This document shows, in pieces, positions 44,640-56,659 of a DNA stretch of 64,000 bases (positions within the stretch are counted from its first letter, which is position 1; each line of letters starts with the position of its first letter). This stretch comes from Clarkia xantiana subsp. parviflora (Eukaryota; Streptophyta; Magnoliopsida; Myrtales; Onagraceae). The DNA lies in assembly GCA_036873135.1 (NCBI GenBank), contig JAPTYO010000009.1:37278756-37342755 (forward strand), read 5' to 3'. A model generated the notes under the pieces. That model was given only the letters and a program-made list of their open reading frames with translations. It searched no databases and was not told where the DNA came from. The position numbers were made by a program, and so were the translations under genes.

Positions 44640-45330
44640 TGCCACGAGAGCAATTTTTTGGTACTTAGCCAAATTTTAGCAAGGGAATCAGCTCCCTACG
44701 TTTGAATATGTTACGCCCCGAGACAAAAGAAATTCTATACTTAGTCAATTTCAGCAAGGGAATCAACACTCCACGCTTGAAGATGCTTCACCTCTACTAC
44801 GTGAGGGGTCCTATACTTAGCCGAATTTCGATGATGATTTATGTCACACCCTCTTGCTGAGTGAGGGGTCCTATACTTCGCCATTAGGTAATGATCTTGA
44901 GGATGCTACACACCCTGCTGTATGAGATATCTTACACTTGGCCAAAATTTCAATGATGATCCTGGAGATGTTACATCACTGTTATGCGAGAAGTTCTATT
45001 CTTAACCAAATTTGAATGATCATCTTAAAAGTGTTACCCACCTACTATATGAGGGATTCTATACTGAGTCAAATTTCAGTGATGGTCATGAATTTACTGC
45101 CTTCCCGCTACGGGGACAAATTCCATACTCACTGCATACGCGCTACGAGGAAAAATTGCATACATACTACGTACCCGCTACAGGGACAAATCTCATACTT
45201 ACTGCGTGCCCGCTACAGGACAAAATACATACTTACTGCGTACCCACTACGAGGGAAAACTCCATACTTACCGCATACCCGCTACGGGGGGAAAATTCGC
45301 ATACTTGGTCCTTTTTAGCGAGGGAACCAA
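44640..45330. repeat. Repeats upstream of the antisense gene of D
   Basis: From 44640 to 45060 a loose unit of about 80-100 bp repeats 'tcctatacttagccaaattt'. From 45090 to 45310 a unit of about 44 bp repeats 'cccgctacggggacaaattc', and several copies hold a CCCG/CGGG dyad around CTA. The region corresponds to the antisense promoter region in other elements. Confidence 0.7.
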
Positions 45331-46120
45331 CCCCTGCGCCTAAATGTGATGTATCCTCGAAAGTGATTTTATACTTAGTTAATTACAAAGGGAACCTACA
45401 CCCAACATTTCCTGCGGTAACATTTCTACACTTATCCAATTTATTATTACATATTACACGTGAGGAAATAAATGATTTGACAAACAACTCTAAGGGAGCA
45501 GTTACATTTCCAACTTAAAAACACTTAGCCAATTTTTTGGCCTAGTGGGTGATTGCACCAAATCAAACACTTAGCCAATTTTTTGGCCCTATAGAGACTG
45601 GGGAAGGAACACTACGCCGCACGCGCGAACGGATGGTAAGGTCATCAAATAGTTCCAATTAAAAATTATTTATATTAACATTTATATCAACTGTCAACTA
45701 TAGATATTTTATACTTAGTGAATTTTTTCACAAGTTTTAACATTCATGTGCATCCTACACATCATGACTTAGAATTGTGACATGCTCAAATTTAATTATT
45801 TCCATGATTATGATTATGTGATATTCATACGTGCAAGAATGACACGTACAAGCATGACACATACAAGCATGACACGTTCCGTTATGATATCACTTTTTTG
45901 TTCATGATCGATATATTTGACATACGCGTATTTGCTTTTATGTCAATGGCTATGCTAATATCTACATCTTTTTACTCCCGAGTATAAGGAGAAACATCAC
46001 TGCGCTACTTACAGCTGCTGACATCGGTGTTACTATCAAGGTAATGAAAATAGTGAACTTAACTGCGTGTATCTCCCATCTAAAAAATAGAGTCAAGTAA
46101 GGAATAAACCATTACTTGAC
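45331..46120. other. 3' untranslated region of element D
   Basis: AT-rich, with two more copies of 'cacttagccaattttttggc' at about 45524 and 45570. No gene seen. It ends at the polypurine tract 46121-46131 (TCGAAGGCAAA). Confidence 0.5.
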
Positions 46121-46131
46121 TCGAAGGCAAA

Positions 46132-46866
46132 TGTTGGATATACACCCAATCCAGGCTCACCTAGTCTCCATACTTAGCCAATTTTGGGCTCTATACGTGA
46201 TTGCAAATCAAAACTTTGACCTTCACACATTTTTGGACATTAAAATATCTCAACTAGCCGATTGGGACACCCCTTTCGGACTTGTCCGGTTGGAATCTCC
46301 AGACCAAACTAGTCCAATATGGAGCTCCCAACCGGACTAGTCAGGTTGGGACATCTCTGTATCTGACTTTTTCCGATACGAAGACCCTTTCTTTGCCTGG
46401 ACGACCCTCGTCCGGGCCGTACCATCCGAGTATCTGACAGTGCCATTTTGACACTTCGTCGCTCTTTCAACACTTATACTTTTAATCTACTCAACGGATC
46501 CTCCTGATGCTAAACTAGACTTAAACTTGTCATTAGTTGTTAGTTAAGTGTAATTATTAGGGGAATATCGTCTTTTACCATCTTAATCCTCATGAACTCT
46601 ATAAATAGGACTCATGGGTCCTCATTTGAAGGGAACTGTATTGTATCTTGCTTTCCTACAACTTTGAGCTCTCACTTTTCTCTACTTTCTCTCTCTAAAG
46701 TTGTATCCTTACTTAAGCATCAGAGAAGGTTCCCCGGATCCCCCCCTAGCGCTCCCTTTTTGCAGGTTGTTTTTCTTGACCAAGGTCGAGATCGAAGGCT
46801 CGACGAAATTCGGGATTCGACATCAATGGTAAAGTGTTTGAAGACTTCGACAATCAAACCCCAAGA
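46132..46866 (+). repeat. 3' LTR of element D
   Basis: It starts TGTTGGATATACACCCAATC after the polypurine tract and ends near CCCCAAGA. TATA box at 46600-46607. U3 contains diverged dyads around 'ccggttgg' and 'ccaaccgg' near 46288-46347. The start resembles LTRs A and B, so all are one wider family. Confidence 0.85.
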
Positions 46867-46908
46867 TTTTAATGAAACGTAAAAATCAATAATCAGTTAA
46901 AGGGAGGA

Positions 46909-47000
46909 TGTTAAATTATGAATAAGAACGTGTCCAACACCTTCATCACAAGTTTGATCTTATGAGACAATTGGTTAAGGCTCGAGTCTTAATCTTGAGA
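46909..47000 (+). repeat. 3' LTR of the TRIM-like element
   Basis: Ninety-two bases start TGTTAAATTATG after a purine tract (AGTTAAAGGGAGGA, 46895-46908), as expected for a 3' LTR. It is diverged but collinear with 29772-29864. Elements C and D lie between the two copies, in what would be the short interior of the TRIM. Confidence 0.6.
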
Positions 47001-47108
47001 TATGCATGTAATCATCATGATTGCGGGGAAATAAAACAGACACATCAAATAAAAATACTTCCATTGATTGCAAAAATGCTTTAGCCCTTCGAACAATCAT
47101 TCTTACAA

Positions 47109-47131
47109 TAAATAAATAAATAAATAAATAA
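47109..47131. repeat. (AAAT)n microsatellite
   Basis: About six AAAT units downstream of the pectinesterase gene. Confidence 0.9.
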
Positions 47132-47245
47132 TGGAAAGGAACAATGTATTTGGGTGATATTATGAATTCATCAAATTCATATAGCACCATATATAGGAGC
47201 GGACACTTCTTCTCTAAATATTACAACAAATTAGATAGATAAGAT

Positions 47246-48628
47246 TTATAACTTGGGTGGAGGGAGGAGCCACGTGGAGCCCACAATGTACTTGAGTGAT
47301 ATAAATCGCTCAATATCTGCCTTGGTAACTTGTTTCGTGAATTTAGCTCGTCCTTCAGGCTTTGCTCCTGGCCCCTTGTTTTGGAATTCACCAAAATGGA
47401 CAGTACTGCATCATCCACCATGCATGTAAATTTTAAAGTTAAAATAAAGCGGTTGATATGTGTGTTTGAGTTAATAAATGAGGATTCGACTTGCAAATTT
47501 TATTGATATACCTGTCACGCTCTGGCTTATTATCATCGGACCAACCGGCAGGTGCAATGACACTGCCCATATCAGTGTATGCAAAGAAAACTCTAGGGGC
47601 GGCCATCCACGCCCTACCAAGAAAAGTACCAGTACTTTCACCAAGAATGTTACAGTGAACAAAGGAATATCCAGTATCCTCCTCATTGCTCTTCCTGGCG
47701 TGGGCGGTGATCACTGTCATGCCTTTCTCCTTAAGCACGTGTAACTCTGTGTTGAGGTAGATTGAAGTTCCAGACCCAAATATGAAGTCGACTGTGCCCT
47801 CGATGTAACAATCTTTAAAGAAGTGGAAACCCCTGTCATCACAAATTGTATCTTGGAAACCTAGGAATCGACAGTTATAGAATGCTGCCTTGTCACCAGA
47901 GATCCTTAATGCCACTGCTTGCGCTCCCTTTCTTACACCATCTGGTTGAGGTGCTGAGTTCTAATACAGATAGATAGTAACTGGGTTAAGGTGGTTTAAT
48001 AACACGCATCTACCTCGAACAAAAATCACGTTGAATTTCGACTCGAGTACATACGATTAATTAAAGTAGTAGTAAAATTGGTATTTGATTTTGAAAAATA
48101 AAACCAATAATAGTAAATGGAAATAAATAACCTATATACCGCAATGATGACATTAGCTGCCACAAAGTAATCAGATTCAACTATCAAGCTTGCACTATCC
48201 ACAGTTCCGAACTCCAAAGCTGTGCCGGCGAACGTAAGGGTTGGCTCTTCCTTTGGTGTGCCGTAGAAGGTGATAAATGGCTTTGTCCTATCAACCTTGA
48301 TTTTCTCCTTATACACCCCTTTACCAATCCAAATGATCACCCTTTGGTCATTACCGGCTGGGATGCTATCAAGCGCCTCCTTGATGGTTTTGAATTCCCC
48401 ACTCCCATCGGCTCGAACCTTGATCGTCTTGGGGTTATCTTCAGCAGCTTGTAGGTTAGGGTCGATCTTGCCTTTCCTTGAAGCTAAAGGTTGCACATTT
48501 TCGCTGAACCATTTCGCCACTTGAGCCTTGTCTCCAGGGATTGGAACATTGTCATCGCAGATGGCTAGTGGGATGGCGGCAACCACTAGGATGAGAACCG
48601 GAAAAATATGGGCGAGGGAGATCGGCAT
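47246..48628 (-). CDS. Pectinesterase, secreted, without pro-region
   Basis: Three exons (48628-48140, 47960-47512, 47405-47246; introns 179 and 106 bases, GT-AG) give 365 residues without a stop, the usual length for this class. Residues 1-24 look like a signal peptide, so it should act in the cell wall, removing methyl groups from pectin. Motifs include [14 protein letters not shown] with Gln177, GFQDT (Gln199, Asp200), GTVDFIFG (Asp221) and LGRAW (Arg279, Trp281), the catalytic and binding residues of family CE8. There is no inhibitor-like pro-domain, and the closest relatives I recognise are PPME1-like enzymes of pollen. It stands alone between transposons and looks functional. Confidence 0.96.
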
Positions 48629-48710
48629 TATGAGTGATAGGTAATAGGTTTCTTATTATGGTTGGTTTATTATTAGTGTGAATATATTGGGAAGTGAATT
48701 AAAGGACGCA

Positions 48711-48717
48711 TTTATAG
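48711..48717 (-). promoter_or_regulatory. TATA box of the pectinesterase gene
   Basis: CTATAAATGC on the minus strand, about 85 bases upstream of the ATG. The implied 5' leader is about 50 bases. Confidence 0.7.
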
Positions 48718-49233
48718 TGAAGAGGAGGAGTTGACTATGTCATGGCGATGATCCTATCTTTCCGTTCTTTTCTATTTTTGGGGGAAAGGTTGTTAATTTT
48801 TTACTTAAATATATGCTTCTTTGCTTTAAATAGGTTAAACAAAGTGCTATCCCATAATTTTTTCATGCTATTAGTTAATGTTGGTTTTTAGTCAATGGGT
48901 AAGATAAATTCCCACTAACAACTACTTACATACATATATATATATATATGTATGTATTCTTGTTGTAAGATGTGTTTATCCCAATCAAGAAAATTAAGCA
49001 CAAATTGGGGAAAACAACTATGTCTAAATGGATAACAATAACTGCCAATTTTTTTTAGGTGAAACATGTAATTTTTCTATTAAAAAAGCAACCAACAAAC
49101 CAAGGATAGTTCAAAGAGTTTGTCCCACGAAGAGGTCCAGGGTACATCCGCAGCAAACCAAGAACCGGCGGTGTTTGATCGGGCCGCACACTTATAGAAC
49201 AAGAGAGCATGATCAACAAATAGATAAACTAGG
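48718..49233. other. Upstream region of the pectinesterase gene
   Basis: AT-rich sequence with a (TA)n run at about 48934-48950, ending at the start of a copia LTR at 49234. The gene thus has only about 0.6 kb before the first transposon. No other gene seen. Confidence 0.6.
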
Positions 49234-49808
49234 TGTTAGCATATGATGACGTGGCACCGTAAATTGTAGCCCGTTAATATTAAGGATATTACCTAAGAAA
49301 ATTGGGTAAATGTCACATTAGGTTAATTGGGCATGACCTAATTTCTAATTAACATGGAATGCCCAAAATTGGGCCTCCCTTCCTTAATAGGTGCTTCGGC
49401 CGAATAGAGTACCACATAGGTTGGAGTGGACTTTTGTCCACTCCACCAATCCTATATATAGGGGAGTCTCCTAAGGGGTTTTACACAACAATTAATTCAT
49501 AAGTCCCTCCATTGAGGAACTTGAGAGAAGCCCTCTCACCCTTTGTTGAATATTTCGGCACCACCATAATCAGTCCGATGTTCTGTCCCCGTTGAAGAAT
49601 CGATCAGAGGATTTGCTGTGGAGCTTATACCGCGTAGGACTTCTTCTCATGAAGAACTTGTACGGGTTCTGACCGGAGGATCAGAACTCCCTCCACATCG
49701 TTCTTGGGCTGGAAAGCTATTGAGGTATGTGTACATTATTCCGTTGCGTAATTAGTTTACTTGCTTGTACACGTTTAGCATTCCGTAGTATTACGTTCCC
49801 GTAATCCA
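49234..49808 (+). repeat. 5' LTR of the second copia element
   Basis: It starts TGTTAGCATATG, has a TATA box at 49453-49460 (TATATATA), and ends near CGTAATCCA before the primer site. It shares the block 'gcccaaaattgggcctccct' with the LTR at 10394. The exact right border is uncertain by a few bases. Confidence 0.85.
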
Positions 49809-49812
49809 ATAG

Positions 49813-49827
49813 TGGTATCAGAGCAGG
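49813..49827 (+). other. Primer binding site of the second copia element
   Basis: TGGTATCAGAGCAGG, the copia iMet-type site. Confidence 0.95.
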
Positions 49828-51850
49828 TGTTAGGGGTTCTTAAGTTTTTGATAAACTGATGTTCTTGAAGTTTTATAAAAAAATCTGAAATTTTTGTTTA
49901 TGAACACCGAATTTTTTTCGAAAATTTAAAACATGAAACCATGTTTTTGAACTCTTAAAACTTAACATTTTTGGAATTTACATGTTTTTATAGATCAATG
50001 CCGAAATTCATGTTTAAATTTAAGTTTGATGTTCTTAATCTTCAAGAACACGATGAGTTTTATCAAGAACAGTTTTTGGATTCATGTTCAAGATAGAGTT
50101 TGATCTTAAACTTTGACAATTTTTCCAATTAAACAAGTTTTTGGCCGAAAACCGTAGACAATTATTAGGTAAAATAATTTATTTCTTGGGCACCAAGTTG
50201 AAAAATTCGGCCAAAATAATTAGGGATATAGTTTTCCATATTTTAATTTTATTAAAAGGTAACTATATATCTATAAGTTGGAGAATATGGATGGGTTTAC
50301 AATATAATATTGAAATATATATTAACTATCAATATATATATATATATGAAGACAGGGTAAATATATATTGATAGATTTAGTTGCTATAAAAGATTAAGAA
50401 AATATATTGTCTATATATATTTTATCCCTAAACATATATTTGACAATAATAAATATATATATAATGTGTGCCGAATATTATATATATATTGTTGATTGAT
50501 TTACATCTTAAAGATAGAATCTTGACAATATTTATATATATATATATGTGCCGACTTTTATATATATATATATTGGCAATATTGGAAATTATTTTACATA
50601 ATTATTATTTCTTGGTGGTTAAGTTGAGTTTTTAATGGACTTTAAAACACTACTTAGCTTGCAAGAAATAATTCGGTCGAACCCTAGGGTTTATGGGCCT
50701 GTCCAATTGCTAAATCGGAACAGGTTAAACCAATCCGGGTTTACTTAATCGGGTGGACCTTTTTCGGGTCGGGTCAAACCGGAGCAATTATGTAAAACCT
50801 AACCAAACCGGTTTCGAGTGATGAACCGAACCATAATCTTATTTTATTGAACCATTTCGGACCAAACCGGATTTTTAAAATCGGACCGACTTGAACCGGA
50901 TTTTTAATTGGACCAAACCAACTTTTAAAATTTTCGTAAATTTTAAAATGTTCAATAAAATAGGATGTCAAATTTTTTAATCCAAAACATTTTCGAACTT
51001 TAATATTAGCCTAAACAGGGCTCTTAGGGTTTACGATTACGGGGATGGATCTCGAATATGCAAGTTTTTGGGACTCGATTAAATTAGTGGGCTGAATTGC
51101 AATTGTTTACTTTCTGCAACATCTATTAGAAATGTCGACTTGACTTTGTCGAGCTAGCTGGATAATATATTAAGAGAATTGAGCTCTGGGATTTAAATAT
51201 ATGGTTTGCGCAATAGGATAGACATGCTATGCTGATTGAAAGTTCCTAGAATACTTGTCTAGAAATTTTGCAAGATTGATTGTTAGCATGAATTACAAAA
51301 CAACCCCTAATATTTTCAAATCGTTTTCAAAATCGAAAATTCCAGTCGCCAATTATTCATGAAGTGTTCGGAAGTTGCATGTTTTGACTCGTATGCTATA
51401 ATGTTTAGGAGTGAAAGCATGTGATAATTTACTTTACGTAGAATTATGTATGCTAGGAACATTAGACGCATGACGCGTAAGCATGTTGTTTGGTTTGTTC
51501 GATGTTTATGGCGTGATATAGTGTTATGCATGCGTAAATTATCGGATAATTTTTCAAAATCAAAAGGGCCTTGTGAAAGCCAAGATCGTATGCTTATTTG
51601 AAAGTTCCCATTCCGGTAATTTGCAATAAAATAACCGTTTTCAAAAGACCGTTCTATTGGATTGAAAACGACAATAGTGTAAACTCTTTCACAACACCCC
51701 CTGCCCTCGGTTTACTAGAGGTGAGTTGGTTTAATGGCTGAGGAATCACTATTTGATGTTTTCCATCTTAATAGATAATCCAATGTTTGCAATTCTGTCA
51801 AAATGTTATTGTCTCCCTAACTTAGTGTAATTATAAATGTGTTAGTATCG
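49828..51850 (+). other. Long leader of the second copia element
   Basis: About 2 kb without a coding frame. AT-rich (TA)n patches lie at 50320-50580. The right half is collinear with 4937-5990. The leader ends at the gag ATG. Confidence 0.75.
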
Positions 51851-52480
51851 ATGGCTGCAACTAGCAATGTCATTTCCCATTTGAACACGGGAATAAGGTT
51901 GAATAGTAGTAATTATAAGATATGGAATAAACGATTTAAGATGATAATCTCTAAAATAAGAGGTCTGGATCATTTGACCACAAAACAAACTAGGCCTGAG
52001 GTAAACCTCATGGGAGAGCTAATGACATTCTATGATGAATGGGATGTCAAGATCATGATGTTCGCTCCACCTTGTTGTCTATGCTGGAAGATGAGATTCT
52101 CTATAGGTTTGACCATTTGGGAACTGCCAAAGACCTCTGGGATGGTTTTAAGGAAACATTAGGTGTTTACACCATAGCCCAAAAGCGATCATTAAACATC
52201 GTTATTGACTCCTATAAGATGAATCCCAAGCATACAATGAAGGATCATGTTATGCATGTGTGTAACTTGATCCCTGAACTTAAGGAAGCAGGTGAAAATC
52301 TGTCTAAGAACAACAAATCAATTACATGATCCGCTCTTTGCCCGACTCTTGGAGCATCATGAAAATGAGCCTTACCCATGCCACCCATCTCAGCACCCTC
52401 GAGAAGGTGAAAGTTCATCTTGAGCTGGAGGAGGATAGACTCAGGGCTGAAAAGTCCAGGTCTAAAATGCATATTGCATC
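51851..52480 (+). pseudogene. copia gag, frameshifted and interrupted
   Basis: It starts MAATSNVISHLNTGIRLNSS, NYKIWNKRFKM, a typical copia gag N-terminus. It shifts frame near 52050 (then YRFDHLGTAKDLWDGFKETL, HVCNLIPELKEAGE) and again near 52325 (SLPDSWSIMKMSLTH, LEKVKVHLELEEDRLRAEKS). It breaks off at IAS where TGTAAACACC begins. The nucleocapsid part is missing. Confidence 0.9.
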
Positions 52481-52684
52481 TGTAAACACCTAATTTTGGT
52501 ACGTGCGACACGTATGTAACATGTTAAAAATGTTACGTGTAACGCGTTTAAAAAAGGAAATATTTAAATATGGAAGGTCATGGGGTTGCCAAAAATAGGC
52601 TCAGCTTAAATTAGGACAATACATATGCGAAAAATGATGTAATAATCAGAAAATATATAGTATATATTTATGGAAAAATTCATA

Positions 52685-52751
<67 letters not shown>

Positions 52752-53740
52752 TAGATTTATTGAGTGCATTTTAGAGAAAATATATTTTTTCCTAATTTTT
52801 GGGTCTAGTTTAGCTATAAATAGTCCCTAGTGTCTATGTAAAAACACAGAAAAAAAAAGCTGGACAACAATAAGGTAATATTATTCTCGAAATGTGTTTT
52901 TTTATTTTTTTATTTTTATTTTTTTCTGCTTTCTGCACCACCGGAGCAGCCCTGGTGGTTGCCGGCGCCGCCCTGCCCCGGCGAAGCCACGACCACCGGT
53001 CGGACTCGCCCCTGCCAGCACCGCCTACTGCCGGAAGAATAACCCGGGCGACTGTCGGACTTGTCGTCGCTCAGATCCGCCAGAGCCTCACTGCCGCAGC
53101 CATCGCCGTCCCGTTCATCGTCGGACCGCCTGCCGGAGCTCGTCCACCGCTGCCTGGAGCTTCTTCCCGCCGGTGCCTGCTGTCTGCCCTGGTAACTGTA
53201 GGTAGTCCCGCTGCTGTTTTTTTTTTTTTAATAATAATATTTTATTAATTATTTATTAATATTATTTTTCTGTTATTTTTTTGTTTTTTTTTATTATTAT
53301 TTTTATTATCATTATTATTATTGTTATTATAACATGTTAATTAGTTGATTTAGATGCAGATTAATTAGGTAACGTGTTTTACTGTATGTATATATGTGTG
53401 GGACGTATAATTATTAAATTATATCATGATTTTGAGCATGCTTGATTTTATTAGATTTTATCTCAATTAGGAGCTTTAGATATGTAATAGTTTTTTTTAG
53501 AGCTTATATTTGTCGTTAATAGTATTTTTCGCATGAAGGTTAGTTTAGTTTTTGATATCGTTAGATTAACTCGATGTAACGCATATTTAAATTTTAAAAT
53601 TGGCAAATAGGTTAATTAAGTATCGAAAGGGCGTAATTAGAAAATCATTTTTTCTTAATTCGTAAAAGAACCCCCGAACTCAAGTCTTGGATCGTAGACC
53701 GATTAATGTGCTTAGGTATTTGATTCGTTATTTACCTAGG
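52481..53740 (+). mobile_element. Element G: start of a long-LTR element inside copia gag
   Basis: TGTAAACACCTAATTTTGG interrupts the copia gag at a sharp border and resembles the start of long gypsy LTRs such as those of Ogre. A TATA box (CTATAAATAG) lies near 52814-52823. A GC-rich island (52930-53215) lies in otherwise AT-rich DNA. At 53740 it is cut by element E. No primer site is reached, so all visible sequence may be LTR. Family assignment is tentative. Confidence 0.55.
52689..52746. repeat. (TA)n microsatellite
   Basis: About 28 uninterrupted TA units. Confidence 0.97.
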
Positions 53741-54358
53741 TGATGGGCTTCGTTGTGGCCGTTAGGCCCTTTAACGGCGAGCAAATGGGGAATAGGGCCA
53801 CTGGGCCCTCAATGGAGGTCAAGATGACCCAGGCGGAGGGTCCCGACAGAGGGAGTCCCGATGATGAAAGGTCCCGATGGAGTCGGTCCCGATAGGTGAG
53901 CAGGATGCTCCCGATGAAATGCATTTAGGTCCCGATGACGAATCCCTGAGAACGACTGGCCCTGTCACGATGACGAGAGTCCCCGATATTAGTCGGGACT
54001 TGCTATCAGAGGATGAGGCCGAGATACGCGGGGCGTGGCCGAGATAAGCGAGATCATGGCCTAGATAGGCGGGATCGTGCCCGAGATACGCGGAATACGG
54101 GCTAACCACCCCAACGGTTCACCAGGTAACTGAGGTACCTCTCCGCCTATAAAAGGGCAGAGGTTACCTCAGAGCACACTACGTTTTGATATACGCTACT
54201 TGAGATTACTGCTTGCCAGTCCATACGAGATACTCATTTAAGCATCGGAGAGGGATTCTGGGTCACCGCCCGGTCTATCCCCTCATGCAGGATTACGTGG
54301 AGCGAAGGAGCTAGGATCGCCGTTAAAGATCGTGCCGGAGTTCTACCGTGATCCAACA
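53741..54358 (+). repeat. 5' LTR of element E
   Basis: It starts TGATGGGCTTCG and ends GATCCAACA. U3 has repeats around 'cgagatacgcggggcgtgg' at 54010-54095. TATA box at 54148-54154. R-region hairpin CTGGGT (54258-54263) with GCCCGG (54268-54273) around CACC, two G-U pairs. The same start reappears at 63988. Confidence 0.95.
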
Positions 54359-54359
54359 T

Positions 54360-54375
54360 TGGCGCCGCCTGTGGG
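54360..54375 (+). other. Primer binding site of element E
   Basis: TGGCGCCGCCTGTGGG, one base after the LTR end. Confidence 0.9.
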
Positions 54376-54394
54376 AACGTAACAAAAAGATGAT

Positions 54395-56659
54395 ATGCCT
54401 TCTACTCGTTCAATGGCGGCTGGTAAGCAAAGAAGACAAGGACAATCTGGTGGTTCCCGTCATCCTGCTGGGACGACTCTGAATTCACCACCAGAGCATG
54501 CTGAGGACCAGAATCTCCCCGCGGAGGTCTCTCGGACAGGGGGGCATAATAAAGCTCCTGAAGATACTGCTGCTCAACACCAGGGGAATAGGGAACATGA
54601 GGCTCCTCCAAATGCGGACCTGATGAGGGCTGTGGCGGAGGCCATGCCGATGTTTTTGGCAGCCGTGGAGGCTCTCTTAGATCGGAGAGAGGCTGCGAGG
54701 AGGCAAGAGGAGATGCCCCCACTGGAAGAGGAAGCGCCCCCACCAGCAGAGGTTCAGAATATGCGGGAGGTTCAGCCCCGAAACCTGGGCAGGAGTAAGG
54801 AGTCCACTCAACCAGAACGATTTGTGGTCGATGGACCAGGACTAGTGCAGCACAGGACCATTCCCCTTAATGGTCCCATCACCCCCGATCAGGTGGTGAA
54901 GATCGTGAACATTTGCATGGGAGAGCAGAAGCCGCTGGTGTCGGAGCTGAGGGATCGATTCACCCATCCCTTCGTTCCTCGACTCATAGACACCCTCGTC
55001 CCGCCAGGGCTGGGTATCCCAACGATTAAGGAGTATGATGGCGAGGGAGATCCGGTTCGTCATGTCCAGAAGCACCTTATGACGTGTCTGGGCAGAGCCC
55101 CGAATGAAGATATCGTGTGTACGCTGTTCCCGAACACACTTGGTGAGAGAGCCCTAACCTGGTTCTTCAATCTACCCCCATGCTGCATCACGTGCTGGGC
55201 TGATATGCACGACCGCTTTATTCAACAGTACCAGGGTCGCAGACGTCTGTTGAAGAGTGTAAGGTCCCTGACCCAAGTGGTACAGAGGCCCGATGAGTCG
55301 CTGGCGCATTATTACCAGCGATACACGGCCAGCGTGGCGGAGATTGACGAGGAGATTTCGGAGGGTGAAACCATCCGTACCTTCATTCGGAACCTAACAG
55401 CCCCCTACGGTTCCGACTTGATGCACAGCGTGGCTGAGAAGGCCGTGTGGAATATGGAGGCACTGTAGAAGAGGGTGAAGTGGCAAATCGATGTCCAGGA
55501 GTCGAAGATAGCCGCTGGAGAACTTGAGCCCTCGAAGTCGAATAAGGGAAAGCAGTCGGTCAAACCCTTAGATGAGCGCAAGTCGAAGGATAAATCCGAG
55601 AGCAGTCGAGGTCGCTCTGATCGGAGGGATGATAGGCGTTCTTCGAAGAAGGACAGGCGGGAGGATCCTGACATTCCTCTCAACAGCTCTATGGCAGAAG
55701 TGTTAACGGTCATGGAGCGACAGGGTATCTCCAGGTACCCCCCGAAGAAGGAAGGAGAATTTTTGGGATCCCGCACCGATCGTTACTATCGATTCCACCG
55801 TGCAAACGGGCACGATACTAACCATTGTTGGGAGCTGAAGAAGGAGATCGAAAAGCTGATCCAGAAGGGGAAGCTTAAGGAGTTTGTCGGGGAGAAGCGG
55901 TGTCGATCCCGTTCTCGATCCCGATCACGGTCCCGTTCCCGATCCCGCGATCGGTCCCCAAAGAAGAAGAGGTCTGACCCGGAGTCTTCTGTTGCTCGTA
56001 AGGAGAAGCGGGGCACTATCAATGTGATTCACGGAGGGTTTTCCGCGGGAGGTGATACCTCGTCCTCCCGGGAGGTTTATGCCTCTAGAATTCCAGCTGT
56101 TGTGGTACTGGGTAAGAGGTCCCGATCCTGGACCCTGAAGGAAGAGATTGTGATCTCCTTTTCGTTGGAGAATCTCGTAGGCGTGGAGACTCCGCACGAT
56201 GAAGCTTTGGTCGTGACTTTGAATGTGGATGGGTACGAGATGAAGCGGATTCTGATCGATGGAGGGAGCTCCTCCGATATTCTGTTCATGGATGCGCTGG
56301 AGGCCATGGGGAAAACGAAGAAGGACCTGAAGGAGGCGAACTTCCCGATGGTCGGATTCTCTGGTTTCACCTCCTATCCGCTAGGAGTGATCACCTTACC
56401 AGTGAAGTTTGGTAGCGGGTTGAAATCGGAGAGGAGGAACGTGGAGTTTGTGGTAGTTGAGTCCGCGGGGACCTACAACGCGATTATCGGGAGAACTACC
56501 ATCAACCCCCTGATGGCAGTTGCCTCGACTGTTCACCAGAAGATGAAGTTCCCGACCGATCATGGAGTCGGAGAGGTCAAGGGCGACCAGGTGGCTTCCA
56601 GGAAATGTTATGTTAACGCCACCCGAAGGAGAAGACGGGAGGCTATGACTGTCCTTTAG
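54395..56659 (+). pseudogene. gag-protease of element E
   Basis: It starts MPSTRSMAAGKQ. A capsid-like region (HPFVPRLIDTLVPPG, LFPNTLGERALTWFFNLP) runs to a TAG at 55466-55468 and continues in frame after it. The knuckle reads RFHRANGHDTNHC with the first Cys replaced by Tyr. A run of alternating Arg-Ser (55905-55955) follows, then the protease with RILIDGGSSSDIL and GRTTINPL. It ends at a TAG at 56657-56659. Two stops and a lost zinc ligand mean it is inactive. The order and motifs match element B up to the protease. Confidence 0.92.

Larger units (their letters stand above)
37249..46866 (+). mobile_element. Element D: old Tat-type element of the B design
   Basis: It has a partial 5' LTR, a primer site, a decayed coding region collinear with A, hairpin arrays, a decayed six-exon antisense gene, upstream repeats, a polypurine tract and a full 3' LTR. 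No RT, RNase H or integrase was found. The first 370 or so bases of the 5' LTR are missing at the junction with element C. Confidence 0.8.
49234..52480 (+). mobile_element. Second copia element, 5' part
   Basis: A complete 5' LTR, primer site, 2-kb leader and the first part of gag are present. Gag is cut at 52480 by another LTR element. The remainder of this element is not in the window. LTR and leader match the copia element at 4932-10710. Confidence 0.9.

Noticed and set aside
47478..47744. Plus-strand frame opposite pectinesterase exon 2
   Set aside because: Shadow of the conserved enzyme frame. The minus strand has splice sites and catalytic motifs.
4932..52480. The two copia pieces being halves of one element
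   Set aside because: The piece with the 3' end lies to the left of the piece with the 5' end, both on the plus strand, and both include the leader, so they are separate copies.
52892..53248. Plus-strand frame with a hydrophobic start and Pro/Ala-rich body
   Set aside because: Both alternative frames are open over the GC-rich island. It lies inside an apparent LTR with no conserved motif.
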